Positions 1 through 11,640 of a stretch of 64,000 nt of DNA are shown here, piece by piece. Both the position numbers and the translations under genes were made by a program. The stretch's first letter is position 1; the number at the start of each line of letters is the position of its first letter. Source of the stretch: Locusta migratoria (Eukaryota; Arthropoda; Insecta; Orthoptera; Acrididae); NCBI GenBank assembly GCA_026315105.1, contig CM048747.1:279159491-279223490 (forward strand). Reading direction: 5' to 3'. Under the pieces are notes generated by a model. The model did not search any database. It saw nothing but the letters and a program-made list of their open reading frames with translations, and was not told where the DNA came from.

Positions 1-869
1 AGACTGTGTTTTGAATCCTATGATCTCTAAAATAAATTAGTCTGTGATACCTCCGGTCCTGATAGGTGTTGCATTTTGGGTAGCCAATAGCGTACATACA
101 GAGCCGCCATAGGCCGCAGGCCACCGATACCAATACGCGTAGAAAATGTCCCTTAACAACTTCCCAATTTTTGCAGTGTTGTTCACGTTCTTAAAATGAG
201 AACCTAAGTGTATGGCACTATAGAATTGCTCACTCCAGCAGATGACCGAGCTTTTATAGCATCGGTGTAAACGCGTGAATAACGGAACGTGATCATTTGT
301 TCCTCAGAGTGCGATCTGAGAGGTGTGACGCGCGAGATCGATAGGTTGGAGTTTTCTAGAAACGAGGCTTAGCATTAATCCTATTGTTTTCATTTAACGA
401 TTATCTGCACCGCTACGGAGGATAAACCCTGGGCGTCCTTAATACCTGATAAGGCTGTCATAGAGGGAGGCGATAAAACGAGATGACCAGTGCGGCGGTT
501 CTCACGTGGCTCAGACACACCTGCCTGCTCGCCGTTGCCACGCCTCCCACACTAATCCGACACGCTTCTCCACCAAAGACCTTGTAAACGTTATCGCCGC
601 TGGCAGCCACAGAGACGTCATTTCACATTCTCCTTGCATATTTGTACTATGTCGTGTCATGGAGTTCTTAGCCAATTATTAGAACTTTCGTTTGAACATA
701 CACGTCCGAAAAAAAAGTACGCCTGAAATCCGATGATGGAAGATGCCGCCTGGGGGATCGTAGATGTACTGATATTGGTTTCAGCGTCGTCCGACAAAAG
801 ACAGCAAAGGGACCTAGCTGCCAGAGAGCCATAGGGAATGTTTACAGCCAAGACGTTCAGTCTGATATC
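1..869. other. No recognisable gene or repeat
   Basis: I see no convincing coding exon, tRNA-like box or terminal repeat here. Short ORFs on the minus strand around 657-851 have no recognisable motif. It may be host intergenic DNA or a decayed TE. Confidence 0.4.
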
Positions 870-1385
870 GACATGTTAAGCAAAAAGGCGCCATTTCACA
901 GAGTCCCAACCGTGCTTCCTACAGCCAACTGAGCGAATTTTAAAGGGCTCAAATTGTGGTCTTCCGATTGGCAGAATGGTCCTCTCGGAGAATTGGAACA
1001 TAAGTTGGACATGGTGCGTCAGTTGTATAACGATACTTGTTGTCAAACCCATAGTCTCAGAACATCCATGCAGCACATAGGTCCACCATGATGGCTACCG
1101 TAGCACAGATAACAGAGTTTCTGAACCCAGAGGTGTCAACACGAACTTTGGCAACAGGGTACTGGAAGTGGGACTACGGGTACGCACGTCTGTAGCCCGT
1201 CTTCCAGTCATTCCACAAGATGGACGTGCACGGCTCGACTGGAACCGTCAGGGGATCACTTGCAAGGCACGGCGGGCCGTGGTCTTCAGCGATGCCTACA
1301 CACCAGTGACGGTCGTTTGAGTGTGTGACGTAGATATGACGAACGATGTCTCGCAGAAAGCATTCATCCAAGACACCGAGGCCAA
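870..1385 (+). pseudogene. Tc1-like transposase relic
   Basis: The stretch reads, through several frameshifts, like the first half of a Tc1-type (IS630-Tc1-mariner, DDE) transposase. Around 930-1010 is the helix-turn-helix part (a GL...GWS-like segment). Around 1225-1300 is a segment reading RRAVVFSDAYTP, where VVFSD is the place of the first catalytic Asp in Tc1 enzymes. Stops interrupt every frame and no second catalytic Asp/Glu block follows, so the copy is a dead fragment cut at about 1385. No terminal inverted repeats are visible. Family assignment rests on motif recognition by eye. Confidence 0.65.
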
Positions 1386-1484
1386 AATTTTAGTTCATCT
1401 AATGTCTGTGGAGCAAAGCTGTGAGAATAATGAAAAGATGAGTATCCGTTACTAAAAGAAACAGAACTCGTTACAAACGTATCG

Positions 1485-1678
1485 CCGGCCGCGGTGGCCG
1501 CGGGAACTGCGGCGCGCCAGTCACGGTCTGCACGGCCTCTACGGTCGGGGGTTCGAATCCCCCCTCGGGCATGGATATTGGTGCCGTCCTTAGTGTTAGC
1601 TAGTTCATAAGTAGTTTGTAACTTTAGATACTGATGACCCCGCAGTTGTCCCATAAGCTATACAAACATTTGAACATT
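1485..1678 (+). mobile_element. tRNA-derived SINE, subfamily A, with TSD
   Basis: The head has an A-box-like TGGCC segment near 1496 and a B box GGTTCGAATCC near 1549. It is followed by a non-tRNA body and the shared 3' end ACAAACATTTGAACATT. The copy is flanked by a 15-bp target-site duplication with one mismatch (GTTACAAACGTATCG at 1470-1484, GTTACAGACGTATCG at 1679-1693), which fixes both ends. It is a full-length retroposed copy. Confidence 0.92.
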
Positions 1679-1693
1679 GTTACAGACGTATCG

Positions 1694-2364
1694 TTACTCG
1701 TTACTCTCGTTACCATTGCCACCCACCAAAATACGGTCAGCAAAATACACCTGAAAAAATTTTAACTGTTACTGTTAATACTACTTTATCATTTAAATTT
1801 GCCACGTAGATACTGTATTCCTGCTTTTTGAGGCAGTATATTACTGAGTAAAGCATAAGTGCAGTCCATTTCCCTTGTGATTAAAATACAATTGTCATAC
1901 AAAATTAGCGAGATCCAACCGCGAACTCAATTTTAAGTACTGTTCCCGCATTTTACATACAGGTTTGGAATGTCAGAATCGATCGGAATATTTCGAGGCG
2001 AATGCCAGTGCAACCGCAGTAGTAGCACTACGGGTTGCGAGCAGCAGGGCCATTGTATTGTATTTTGTGATATTAACAATTAACATAATACTGCCATGAA
2101 TGAAAATGTGTACATGATAACTTTTGAATATTTTTTTACAAAACTTTTTTATAGTAGACAAGATGAAAAACAAATAATTAATCACTAAACTGAAACCTTT
2201 ACAGGTAAAAAATACAATAAAACGTATGTTTGCGTTAAAAGCAGACTTTATATTATCGAGGATTAACCTGCAAACACGGGCCAAGAAGTATATTATTACC
2301 ATAAGCTATCATCTTGAAAGCAAAACAGTTTTATCTCTTCATTTAAGAAATTATTACACATGTT
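1694..2364. other. AT-rich DNA, nothing recognised
   Basis: AT-rich, with no ORF of recognisable content, no SINE head and no terminal repeat that I can see. Confidence 0.4.
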
Positions 2365-2365
2365 A

Positions 2366-2508
2366 TAACAATTTAGCGTTGGAGGGAAGTGTATGGGGAA
2401 AAAATCGCAGGGAAGACCAAGAGATGGATACAGTAAGCAGATTCAGACAGATGTAGGTGGCCGTTCTTATATGGAGATGAAGAGGCTTGCAGAGCTCCTT
2501 GGGGGCTA
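2366..2508 (+). mobile_element. 3' end fragment of an RTE LINE
   Basis: The segment matches, in reverse orientation, the C-terminal coding end of the RTE copy at 8.8-12 kb. It reads NLALEGSVWGKNRR, then QIQTDVG and EMKRLAE after a frame change. Only the last ~50 codons survive, as expected for a 5'-truncated LINE insertion. The 3' tail is not clear. Confidence 0.75.
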
Positions 2509-2984
2509 GAGGAACACTTTACGTCTCGCCTTGAAAGGAGTTATCTATAGTGATTCGATAGAGACAGTGTTCGAATCTGCACGACAAACAGACACTTTGT
2601 TTGAACTCTAACGCAAGTCGAGACTCAAATTTTGCCGTGGACTAATGTCTGCTGGTTTAATAACCTTAATTTCTTCCGATTCAGTTTCGAAATATAATTT
2701 AACAGTGTATGTGATTCTAGATATAATTTACGAATGTTGATGTATGCTAGGCTAAAATTTGAAGTATTTTGACTATTAATTCGTGTTGTGTGATCGCGAA
2801 ATGGAGTTAATATGTGAGCATCATCAACGATTATTTAGTTGAAGTTTTTGCTAACATTCTCATGGCGCAGTTACAGCATCTCTATTGATAATTTTTAAAT
2901 GTTTATTTCTAATTTATTACTTTTATTTGTATAGGACCATTTCCAGTCGATAATATTTGTGTTCGAATAAACATTATTCAACCG
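2509..2984. other. AT-rich DNA, nothing recognised
   Basis: No ORF or repeat boundary recognised between the RTE scrap and the split SINE that follows. Confidence 0.35.
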
Positions 2985-3885
2985 AATATGTTTGTAAAGT
3001 TATTGAACCTAACGCAGTGGTCATCGGTCCCTAAACTTAGGAGATTTTAATTTCTACTGTCTATACTTTTAGGAATAAATTCACAAAACTTTGTCAGCAT
3101 GACCGGGAAGGATTCAGGATTCATACTCATAGGAATGAGAGTTCTAAAACATAATAAAATAATTTTTATTTGCATGTGAAATTTCGACATTTTTTGACTT
3201 TTTATTGGCTGCATTTGTTGCTATAGATACAGTTTTCTTCACAAGTAAGAGAGATCCTTCCATAATTTTTGCACAACAAACAAAGCGTACTTATAGGTGT
3301 ATGAAACTCTAGAATTTTCCAAATATATTAAAAACCGTGATAACAATTAAGTTTGTTAACTATAACATTTCAATTTTTCTAAACATACAATTTTAAATGT
3401 AAAAACTCATTCAGTTTCTCATAAATTAAGTAAATTCTAGAGTTTACTAGAGTAAGTATCGTTTGTATGCTGTGTAAAACTCATCGAAGAATCTCTCTTG
3501 CTTATGAAGAAAAGTCTACCTATAGCAACAAATGCAGCCAATACTAAGTGCAAAAATAATAAAACTTCACATGTAAATAAAAATGATTTCATTATTATTA
3601 TGAACTGCCACTGCTTATGAGTTTGAATCCTGAATCCTTCCCAGTCATGCCGATAAAATGTTGTGAGTATATTTGTAAAAGTACAGACAGTGGTAATTAA
3701 AATATCCAGTCGTGCCTCTCCTGTCTCAAGTCGGACCGCTTGACGTTCTAACCCTCTTAAACTAAATTATCCTAAGAATAACGCAAACACCCATGCCCAA
3801 GAGAGGACTCGGTCCTCCGACAAACAATGGTCGCGTGCACTGCAGCAAGGCTATTCCGCGCTGCAGCACCGAATTATCTGACCTT
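2985..3885 (-). mobile_element. SINE split by a palindromic element
   Basis: The 3' part of a minus-strand SINE lies at 2985-3039 (ATGTTTGTAAAG, then a GTGGTCATCGGTCCCTAAACTTA-like segment). The degenerate tRNA-like head lies at about 3750-3885 (CCCATGCCC..., then a decayed B box near 3815). Between them sits the palindrome at 3040-3707, so the SINE was present first. About 45 bases after the palindrome are not assigned to either element. Confidence 0.65.
3040..3707. mobile_element. Foldback (palindromic) MITE, ~670 bp
   Basis: The two halves are inverted copies of each other. GGAGATTTTAATTTC at the left edge pairs with GGTAATTAAAATATCC at the right. The blocks GGCTGCATTTGTTGCTAT (left, near 3208) and ATAGCAACAAATGCAGCC (right, near 3523) are exact reverse complements. 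A further pair surrounds CTCTAGAATTT near 3308 and 3434. The unpaired centre is only about 100 bases. There is no coding capacity, so it is a non-autonomous foldback element; the transposase family is unknown. Confidence 0.75.
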
Positions 3886-3889
3886 GCCA

Positions 3890-4115
3890 ACATCTTTAGC
3901 ACCCCCTCCCCCCAGGGGGCTCACGGTTCTTTCTTGAGTACGTGCGTGGTGAGCACGGGGCTCCAAGCTAATGCAGTCTTCCTTCCTTCTTTACTTCACG
4001 GACTGAATTTTTCCCCCTCCCCTCGTTTCCTATCCTCACTCCTTCCCCTGCCCACCGGGGGACTGATAACCTCAGTAGATTAGTCCCCCTATCCCAACCA
4101 AACAACCCTATCCAT
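3890..4115 (+). repeat. Dispersed C/T-rich repeat, copy 1
   Basis: It shares an ordered set of blocks with 50505-50735: a CAGGGG(G/T)CTCACGGTTCTT segment, GCACGGG, CTTCCTTC runs, CTCACTCCTTCCCCT, CCACCGG(G/A)GGAC and GATAACCTCAG. There is no A/B-box promoter or ORF of known type. It is probably a non-coding repeat or the edge of a larger element. Confidence 0.6.
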
Positions 4116-4155
4116 TATTAGCAAACGTCAGAATAAAACCCCGTGTTTTAATTAA

Positions 4156-4570
4156 CTAGCTGTAAACCCGGCGTTGCCCGGGTTTTTATTTTTTCCAGAC
4201 TCTCGTAGTCCACCTCCCCTTTCCTCCTCTCTCTGCACCCACCTCTTTCTCTCCCATCTCTCTGTTCGTTTCCACCTTTCCTTCTCTCAGCGAAGTTTTC
4301 TGCAAGGTACCCTCTGTCATATACCATACAAACATTTATGTATCCAGTGATCTTCCTCCTGGTTCAAAGGTCATGTGTGCAAAAATTCATAAACATTGGA
4401 GGAAAACTATGCATTTTGTAAAATTCAGTAAGTTAAGTACCCTCCACCATGCACCGAACGAAATTTTATACAGACAGTGACATTCCTCTTGTTTTTGAGA
4501 TAGAGTGTGCAAAATTCCACCAATGTCGGAAGAAAACTATAGATTTGTGCAGAACCTGTTGAAGCGATGT
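4156..4570 (-). mobile_element. Helitron-like 3' end and internal sequence
   Basis: Read on the minus strand, the copy ends in a hairpin (AACCCGG / CCGGGTT at 4165-4184, 6-nt class loop) followed a few bases later by CTAG at 4156-4159 and then T. This is the classic Helitron 3' signature (hairpin plus CTRR, insertion next to T). Upstream sequence to 4570 is shared with 34735-35238 (opposite strand) and, in part, with 54170-54436. There is no Rep/helicase coding, so it is non-autonomous. Confidence 0.6.
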
Positions 4571-4810
4571 GGAAGGCGTAGTATGCCGTTAGCAGAGGGT
4601 CTTCTCTTGATGGTTTATACTGCTTTATTTATTTATTCTTATTTTTCCTTATTCGTATGCTTATCCTTACAGAGAAAGAGCTGAAGACATTGTTGCACGC
4701 ATAGACCAAAGATATGGTCTGTGGAATCACGTTTCGCTGCATGTAACCTCCTTGCTATAGAGTCGCAAACGTCATTGCTGGCCTTCAGTCCGATTTTTAT
4801 TTATTATTAT

Positions 4811-5402
4811 TTTTTTTAATAATTTGACGACTTTCAACCACCATATTTTCCACCACCTTATAGCTATCGTCATGGAACTGCTATGGTGTACAACGGGAGA
4901 CTTCGAACAACACTTACACACAGACCATTCGTTTGCGTTCTGTAGTTTTCGCTGCAGAGCGAAATATTAACACACACACACACATAGAATTTTATAAACA
5001 CCGATAACTTTCCATCCCAATATACTCCACCCTTTTATCATTATCAACCCTCAAGCAGCAATGCAACCAATAAAACCAGTTTCAAAGAGTAAATACAATT
5101 TTCAAAGAGTAATTATTGTTCCGCATTTCGCGTTGTATTCTTAAAATTACTAAATATCCATCTGATCGCTATAAAACCGCGTCTAAAACCTTCCTCAGGA
5201 ATACATTAGTAACTGTAGAAATAATTAAGTCTCTGAGTCTTGTCGTTCGGACGTGATAAGCGTACACCGAACAGACATTCACATTAATATACGTATAGAT
5301 AAATAGCTATCCGATCGCCATAAAACCGTGCCTAAAGCCTTCCCCGGGTAGACATTAGTAACTGTACAAACTTTTAGCTCTTTGTGTCTTGTGGTTCAGA
5401 CC
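4811..5402. repeat. Left arm of 4-kb-spanning inverted repeat
   Basis: This is the reverse complement of 8131-8802. Matching blocks include GACGACTTTCAACCACCATA, CTATGGTGTACAACGGGAGA, TTTCGCTGCAGAGCGAAATA and a pair of tandem ~150-bp subunits that each contain GATCG(C)(T/C)ATAAAACCG. The element type is not recognised. The left arm carries only a short (CA) run where the right arm carries a long TA/TG microsatellite. Confidence 0.75.
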
Positions 5403-5448
5403 TGCCAGTCTCCGAACTGAAGACTATAACAACAACAGATTACCTGTA

Positions 5449-6376
5449 CAGTAGAACCCCTCTAATCCGACCTTGGATGGTCCATCACTCCGGTAAGTCC
5501 GACCATGGTCAGGGTCGCGACCCATTGCCGACTTGTCACTGAATGGACGCCTGTCGGGCCATTGCTACGGTGGCTATCGCAGTGCATACTTATACTATAC
5601 GTTATTGTGCAATTTTATCCTTTGTTGGGATGAAAAAACGTAGTTGTTTGCTTAATTCCGTGTTCTCTACAGTACTTAATACATTCATTGTGTGCACAGT
5701 TGTCTGTTTTTCATGTCTCGATCCAAAGGTAAACATATAACTCTTTCACTAAATGAAAAATTAGCAGTGCTGCAAAGACTGGACAAAGGTGAATCGGAAA
5801 GACATTGAATCCTACACAGTTAGGATTGATGGTGAAAACACTCTGAAGAATCGCAAAACATTAAAAAAGACTAAACATGAACTGTTTGATAATGCACTAT
5901 GGGTGTGGTTTTGTCAAGAATGAAGGAAAGGAACTCCAATATCCGGGCAGATTCTCAAAGAAAAAGCGATAGTTTTGCACACAAAACTGGAAGCCGAAAG
6001 TAAATTTCCTGATCGCTATAAAACCGCCAGTGAAGGCTGGATTGATCGTTGGAAAACTCGTCATGGTGCCCGATTTGTTTCTACAGTAAATACAGTACAG
6101 TAGTGTAATTAGTTTGTCGTTTTTCCTTTTAAAACCAATACATATTATAGTGTGTGTAGACGTTTTTTTAGTTAATATATTGTTTGACACTGTGTAGAAA
6201 ATATCTTTTTATATTACTGTAGACGTCTTTTAGTTCTTAAATCGTGTAACTTTTTTGTACTAAATGTCTTTTAATATTTTTGGCGATAAGTATTAGATTT
6301 TTCGGATAATCCGACCTTTTTTTCGTTTCAACCATGGTTCCGGTCCCGAAGGTGACGGATTAGAGGGGTTCTACTG
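5449..6376 (+). mobile_element. Tigger/pogo DNA transposon, deletion derivative
   Basis: Terminal inverted repeats begin CAGTAGAACCCCTCTAATCC at both ends, and the copy is flanked by the TA dinucleotide (5447-5448 and 6377-6378) as required for the Tc1/mariner superfamily. At 928 bp it is far shorter than an autonomous Tigger and keeps only the DNA-binding part of the transposase. It sits between the two arms of the inverted repeat at 4811-8802. Confidence 0.88.
5713..6084 (+). pseudogene. Tigger transposase N-terminus (CENP-B-like HTH)
   Basis: The reading begins MSRSKGKHITLSLNEKLAVL, the usual start of the CENP-B/pogo N-terminal helix-turn-helix. After a stop near 5800 it continues as ELFDNALWVWFCQE. 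It ends with SKFPDRYKTASEGWIDRWKT, matching the second CENP-B-type DNA-binding domain of Tigger/jerky proteins. The catalytic DDE domain is absent. At least two stops or frameshifts break it. It could at most bind the element's own TIRs. Confidence 0.8.
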
Positions 6377-6537
6377 TATTTTATATATCATTATTATTTC
6401 ACACATGTTTGCCTAGGCATAGAGTGTTTGACTGAAGGATCACAAGTACAGCTTGCACAAGAAGTTGCGGCAAGAGTGCAGAAACGCATTCTCGAACTGT
6501 GCGCAGGGTGAGTCCATTCCTTTGTTACGGAGGGTTG

Positions 6538-6622
6538 GCCTCAGTTGCACGTTTCCTGCCGAGTCGTATGCTTCGGCTATTAACTACGCCCTGGACCAGT
6601 AGGCAACATGCAACTGAGGCGG
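6538..6622. repeat. Short inverted repeat
   Basis: GCCTCAGTTGCA at 6538 is the reverse complement of TGCAACTGAGGC at 6610, with partial pairing continuing inward. It may be a small foldback remnant. Confidence 0.45.
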
Positions 6623-6705
6623 CCGTCCCTCCTTTACATCGAGCCATAATTCATATACTGGGCCGTCCACTACATTGAGCCAAAACTTATTTACTGGACC
6701 GTCCA

Positions 6706-6895
6706 CATGTTTGTAAATCTATCGGACCAAACTGCGTGGTCATCAGTCCGTAGCTTACAAACTACTTAAACCTAGGTAAGCTAACCTAAGGACAACACAC
6801 ACACCCATGCCTCTGGGAGGACTCGAACTTCCGACAGCGAGCAACCGCGTGCTCCGCAGCGAGGCGCCTTAGACCGCTCGGTTATTCCACCGCGG
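6706..6895 (-). mobile_element. tRNA-derived SINE, subfamily B, with TSD
   Basis: Full-length minus-strand copy. The tRNA-like head is at the right (reverse of CCGCGGTGGAATAACCGAGC, B box near 6830) and the tail ACAAACATGT is at the left. It is flanked by a perfect 12-bp duplication, CTGGACCGTCCA, at 6694-6705 and 6896-6907. Confidence 0.93.
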
Positions 6896-7039
6896 CTGGA
6901 CCGTCCATAGGCCCATATATGTTGCGTTTGGCCAATATGACATAGTGTGGTCAACACGAGAAGGTACGTAAAGTCGCAATATGAGTCATCAGAGTACAAA
7001 TGATTGGCCTTCTCTCTCTTATCTACGCGATGCCACCAT

Positions 7040-7231
7040 GCCGGCCGAGGGGACTGCGGCGCTCCAGTCACGGTCTGCACGGCTACTACGGTCGGGGGTT
7101 CGAATCCCCTATCGGGCATGGATATTTGTGCCGTCCTTATTATTAGCTAGTTCATAAGTAGTTTGTAAATTTAGGGACTGATGACCCCGTAGTTAAGTCC
7201 CATAAGCTATACAGAAATTTGATTTTGATTT
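7040..7231 (+). mobile_element. tRNA-derived SINE, subfamily A, with TSD
   Basis: The head has CCGGCCGAGGGGACTGCGGC, a B box GGTTCGAATCC near 7098 and the usual body. It is flanked by GATGCCACCA (7029) and GATACCACCA (7232), one mismatch. The end carries a short TTTGATTTTGATTTGAT tail instead of the usual one. Confidence 0.9.
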
Positions 7232-7242
7232 GATACCACCAC

Positions 7243-8130
7243 CATCTGTATTTGTGCATATCGCTATCGCCTGACTTTCATCTCAGTGTAATCCTTTAGG
7301 CCAGTCGTATATTTACGATAACTGTGTTAGTTTCCCACACCGTTAGTGTTTAATAGTTAAGACTTTTAACAAGTGAGTCTTGCTGTTTGCAATGCTGGCC
7401 TGATCGTTTAAGGCTCGTATCTTGAACTGCAGTACGCCACACCTTCTTCATCCCAGGAGGCGTCGTCGTCAGTATGCCTGCGGTTGTGCATGAGGCAGCC
7501 AGCCTCGTGCTGCGGGACCTGTGGAAAGAACGCCAACACACTCTGTACCTCGAATGACATCTGGCCAGCCTAGCGCGTAACACCGGCTCTTCCGCTGCAT
7601 CGTGTCAGCGCGCCACTCAGAAAAACAAACGTCGAGCACTTCAGCTTTAGGAAGCCGTCAGAAGAGTAAGGAAGACTCAGTCGGCACAAATAAGAAGGTA
7701 TCACCTTCATATTAATACACTGCTCGCTCTAGAACGCTGTGAATGACGTATAACTGCGGCGCTCCACCGTTGATTTAATTCGTGGCAGTGATGTGCGAAT
7801 TTACCATTCGGTTCTATGTTATCAGAGAAGTGAGACATAAATTCTATAAAACACACTGTCTCCACGGTGGCAATGCAGGCACTGATTTTGACATCCACTT
7901 GACCTTACAGGTAGCGAATAACTATCTTGGAATATATGATTTCACACCTGTTCACATAGTCAGCCAATGGCATTTTAAATGTTCATTCCATTTAGTGCTG
8001 CATTATTTCTATATTATTTATCACGTGTTAACTAAAGTCAAGGTACATTTCGACTTTTTGTCCATTCTCAAGTCAACTGCAATATCTATATCTATAAGTG
8101 TGAATGTCTGTTCGGTGTACGTTTATCACG
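7243..8130. other. No recognised gene or repeat
   Basis: Several short ORFs (e.g. 7782-8135 plus) have no recognisable motif and no splice or codon signature that I trust. Confidence 0.35.
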
Positions 8131-8802
<672 letters not shown>

Positions 8803-8834
8803 TTCTGAGACTGGTTTGATGCAGCTCTCCACAA

Positions 8835-10175
8835 TACCCTATCCTGAGCAAGCCTCTTCATCTCCACATAAGAACGGCAACCTACATCTGTCTGAATCTA
8901 CTTACTGTATCCATCTCTTGATCTTCCTCTGCGATTTTTACACCACACACTTCCCTCCAATGCTAAATTCACAATTCCTTGATGTCTAAGAATGTGTCCT
9001 AGCAATCTATCCCTTCTTTTAGTCAAGGTATGCCAGAAATTTCTTTTCTCCCCAATTCTGTTCAGTACCTCCTCAATGGTTACGCGATCCACCCACCTAA
9101 TCTTCAGTATTCTTCTATAGCACCATATTTCAAAAGCCTCAATCCTCTTCCTGTCCGCACTGTTTATCGTCCATGTTTCACTCCCATACAAGGCAACACT
9201 CCATACAAATGCCTTCATAAAGGACTTTCGTAGGCTTAAATCAATATTCGATGTTAACAAATTTCTCTTTTTCAAGAACGCTTTGCTACCCATTGCCATT
9301 CTGCATTTTATATCCTCTGTACTGCGACCATCATTTGTTATTTTACTGCCCAAGTAACAAAACTCATCTACCTCCTTTATTGCTTCGTTTCCCAATCTAA
9401 TTCTTTCAGCATCACCTGATTTTCTTACACTACATTCCATTACCTTAGTTTTGCTCCTGTTAATGTTCATCTTATATGCACCTTTCAGCACACTGTCCAT
9501 TCCGTTCAATTGCTCTTCCAGGTCCTTTGCTGTATCTACTATGTCGTCGGCAAAACGCAATGTTTTTAATTCTTCACCCTGAACTTTAATTCCTTCTCTA
9601 AATTTCTCCTTGCTTTCCTTTATAGCTTGATCAATGTACAAATTGAATAACAGTGGAGAAAGACTACAACCCTGTCTCACCCCCTTTCCAACCGCTGCAT
9701 CCCTTTCATGCCCTTCAACTCTGACAACCGCTGTCTGGTTTTTGTACAAGTTGTAAATAACCTTACGCTCCCTATATTTTACTCTTGCTTGCTTCAGAAC
9801 TTGAAAGAGTTTATTCCAATCAACATTGTCAAAAGCCTTCTCCAAATCTACAAAAGCTAGAAATGTAGGTTTGCCTTTCCTTAATCTATCTTATAGGATA
9901 AGCCGTAAAGTGAGTATTGCCTCCCGTGTTCCTACATTTTTCCTGAACCCAAACTGATCTTCCCCGAGGTCGGCTTCTACCAGCTTTTCCATCCTCCTGT
10001 ATATAATTCGTGTTAATATTTTGCAACCATGACTTATTAAGCTGATGGTTCTGTAGTTTTCACACCTGTCTGCACCTGCTTTCTTTGGAATGGGGATTAT
10101 AACATTTTTCTTAAAGTCTGAGGGTACTTCGCCTGTCTCATACATCTTACACACCAGGTGAAACAGGTATGTCAC
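8835..10175 (-). pseudogene. RTE reverse transcriptase domain
   Basis: The RT starts with FKKNVIIPIPKKAGADRCEN and NYRTISLIS and continues through EDQFGFRKN. It then meets an in-frame TAA at about 9889-9891, where related copies would have a sense codon, and resumes in the same frame as FLAFVDLEKAFDNVDW (catalytic Asp of motif A). Next come GVRQGCSLSPLLFNLYID and LRFADDIVDTAKDLEE (the FADD catalytic box, with residues lost just after it compared with the copy at 33.8-34.2 kb). The C-terminal part has CYLGSKIT, LYGSETWT and WCYRRILKI, as in RTE elements. Before 10175 the frame changes relative to the linker ORF. In RTE elements this enzyme performs target-primed reverse transcription. Confidence 0.88.
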
Positions 10176-10366
10176 GGCTGGTTCTCCCAGAGACTTCAGT
10201 AGCTCTGAGGGAATGTCATCTACGCCAGGGACCTTGCTTCGACTTAGGTCTTTCAGGGCTCTGTCAAATTCATCTGTCAGTATAGTATGTCCTATTTGAT
10301 CCTCATCTAATTCTTCTCCCCTTCCTATAATATTGCCTCTAAGTTCATTTCCTTCGTACAGCTTCT

Positions 10367-10609
10367 CTAGATACTCTTTCCACCATTTAGCTTTCCCTTT
10401 TTGCTGAGAACTGGTTTTCCATCTGTGTTCTTGATATTCACAGAGCTGTTTTTCTTGTCTCCAAATATCTCTTTTATTTTCCTGTAGGCTGTATCTATTT
10501 TTCCCTTATTTATACATTCTTCTACATCCTTGCATTTGCCTTCTAACCACTCCTGCTTAGCCATTTTGCACTTCCTGTCAATCTCATTTCTCAGTCGTCT
10601 GTACTCCAT
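10367..10609 (-). pseudogene. RTE linker between endonuclease and RT
   Basis: A lysine-rich stretch reading CKMAKQEWLEGKCKDVEECI and YRKIKEIFGDKK sits where RTE proteins carry a basic linker between EN and RT. It is out of frame with both neighbours. Confidence 0.7.
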
Positions 10610-10662
10610 TTTGCCTGTTTCATTTACTGCATTTTTATATTTTCTCCTTTCATCGATTAAAT

Positions 10663-11640
10663 TTAGTATCTCCTGTGATATCCAAGGTTTTTTGTAGGTC
10701 TTGCCTTTCTACCTATTTTGTCCTCTGCTGCCTTCACTATTTCATCTCTCAATGCTACCCATTCCGCTTCTACTGTTTTATTTTCCCCCTTTTCTGTCAA
10801 TTGTTGCCTAAAGCTCCCTCTGAAATTCTTAAGAACCCCAGGTTCCTTCAATTTATCCAGGTCCCATCTCCTTATTTTCCTACCTTTTTGTAGTTTCTTC
10901 AGTTTCAGCCTACAGTTCATAACCAACAAGTTATGGTCAGAGTCTATATCTGCCCCTGGGTATGTCTTACACTGTAATACCTGGTACCGAAATCTATGTC
11001 TTACCATTATAAAATCTATCTGGTATCTCCCGGTGTCTCCTAGTCTCTTCCACGTATACAACCTTCTTTTGTGATTCTTGAACCAGGTGTTTGTTATAAC
11101 TAAATTATGTTCTGTGCAAAATTCTACCAGGCGGCTTCCTCTTTCATTCCTTTTGCCCAGACCATATTCACCTACTATCTTCCCTTCCCTTCCTTGTCCT
11201 ACTACCGAATTCCAGTCTCCCATAACAATTAAGTTTTCCTCTCCCTTAATTGTCTGAATAATTTCCTTTAGCTCCTCATATATTTCTTCGATTTCCTCAT
11301 CATCAGCAGAGCTAGTTGGCATTAAACCTGTACTACTGTTGTCGGTGTTGCCTTCGTATCTACCTTGACAATGATAATGCGATCACTGTGCTGGTCATAG
11401 TAGTTTACCCTCATTCCTATTTTCTTATTCATTATCAATCCTACTCCTGTGATACCCCCAACTGATTTTGTATTTATAATCCTGTACTCACCTGACCAGA
11501 AATCCTGTTCATCCTGCCACCGAACTTCGCTAATCCCCACTATATCTAACTTCAACCTATCCATTTCCCTTTTTTAAATTTCCTAACTTTCCTACTCGAT
11601 TAAGGGATATAACATTCCACGCTCCGACTCGTAGAATGCC
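10663..11640 (-). pseudogene. RTE endonuclease domain (APE type)
   Basis: From the right: ILRVGAWNV, then after a frameshift MDRLKLDIVGISEVRWQDE (the E of the active site in SEVRW), GVGLIMNKK, and after another shift LIVMGDWNSVVGQ (catalytic Asp), RYQIDFIMVRHR and ADIDSDHNLLVMNC (SDH motif). All hallmarks of the exonuclease-endonuclease-phosphatase fold of LINEs are visible, but they are spread over at least two frames. This family is often mis-annotated in insects as craniofacial development protein 2-like; that label would be wrong for a host gene. Confidence 0.85.

Noticed and set aside
8898..11564. A host craniofacial development protein 2-like gene
   Set aside because: The EN and RT motifs show that it is an RTE retrotransposon; the host-gene name is a common mis-annotation.
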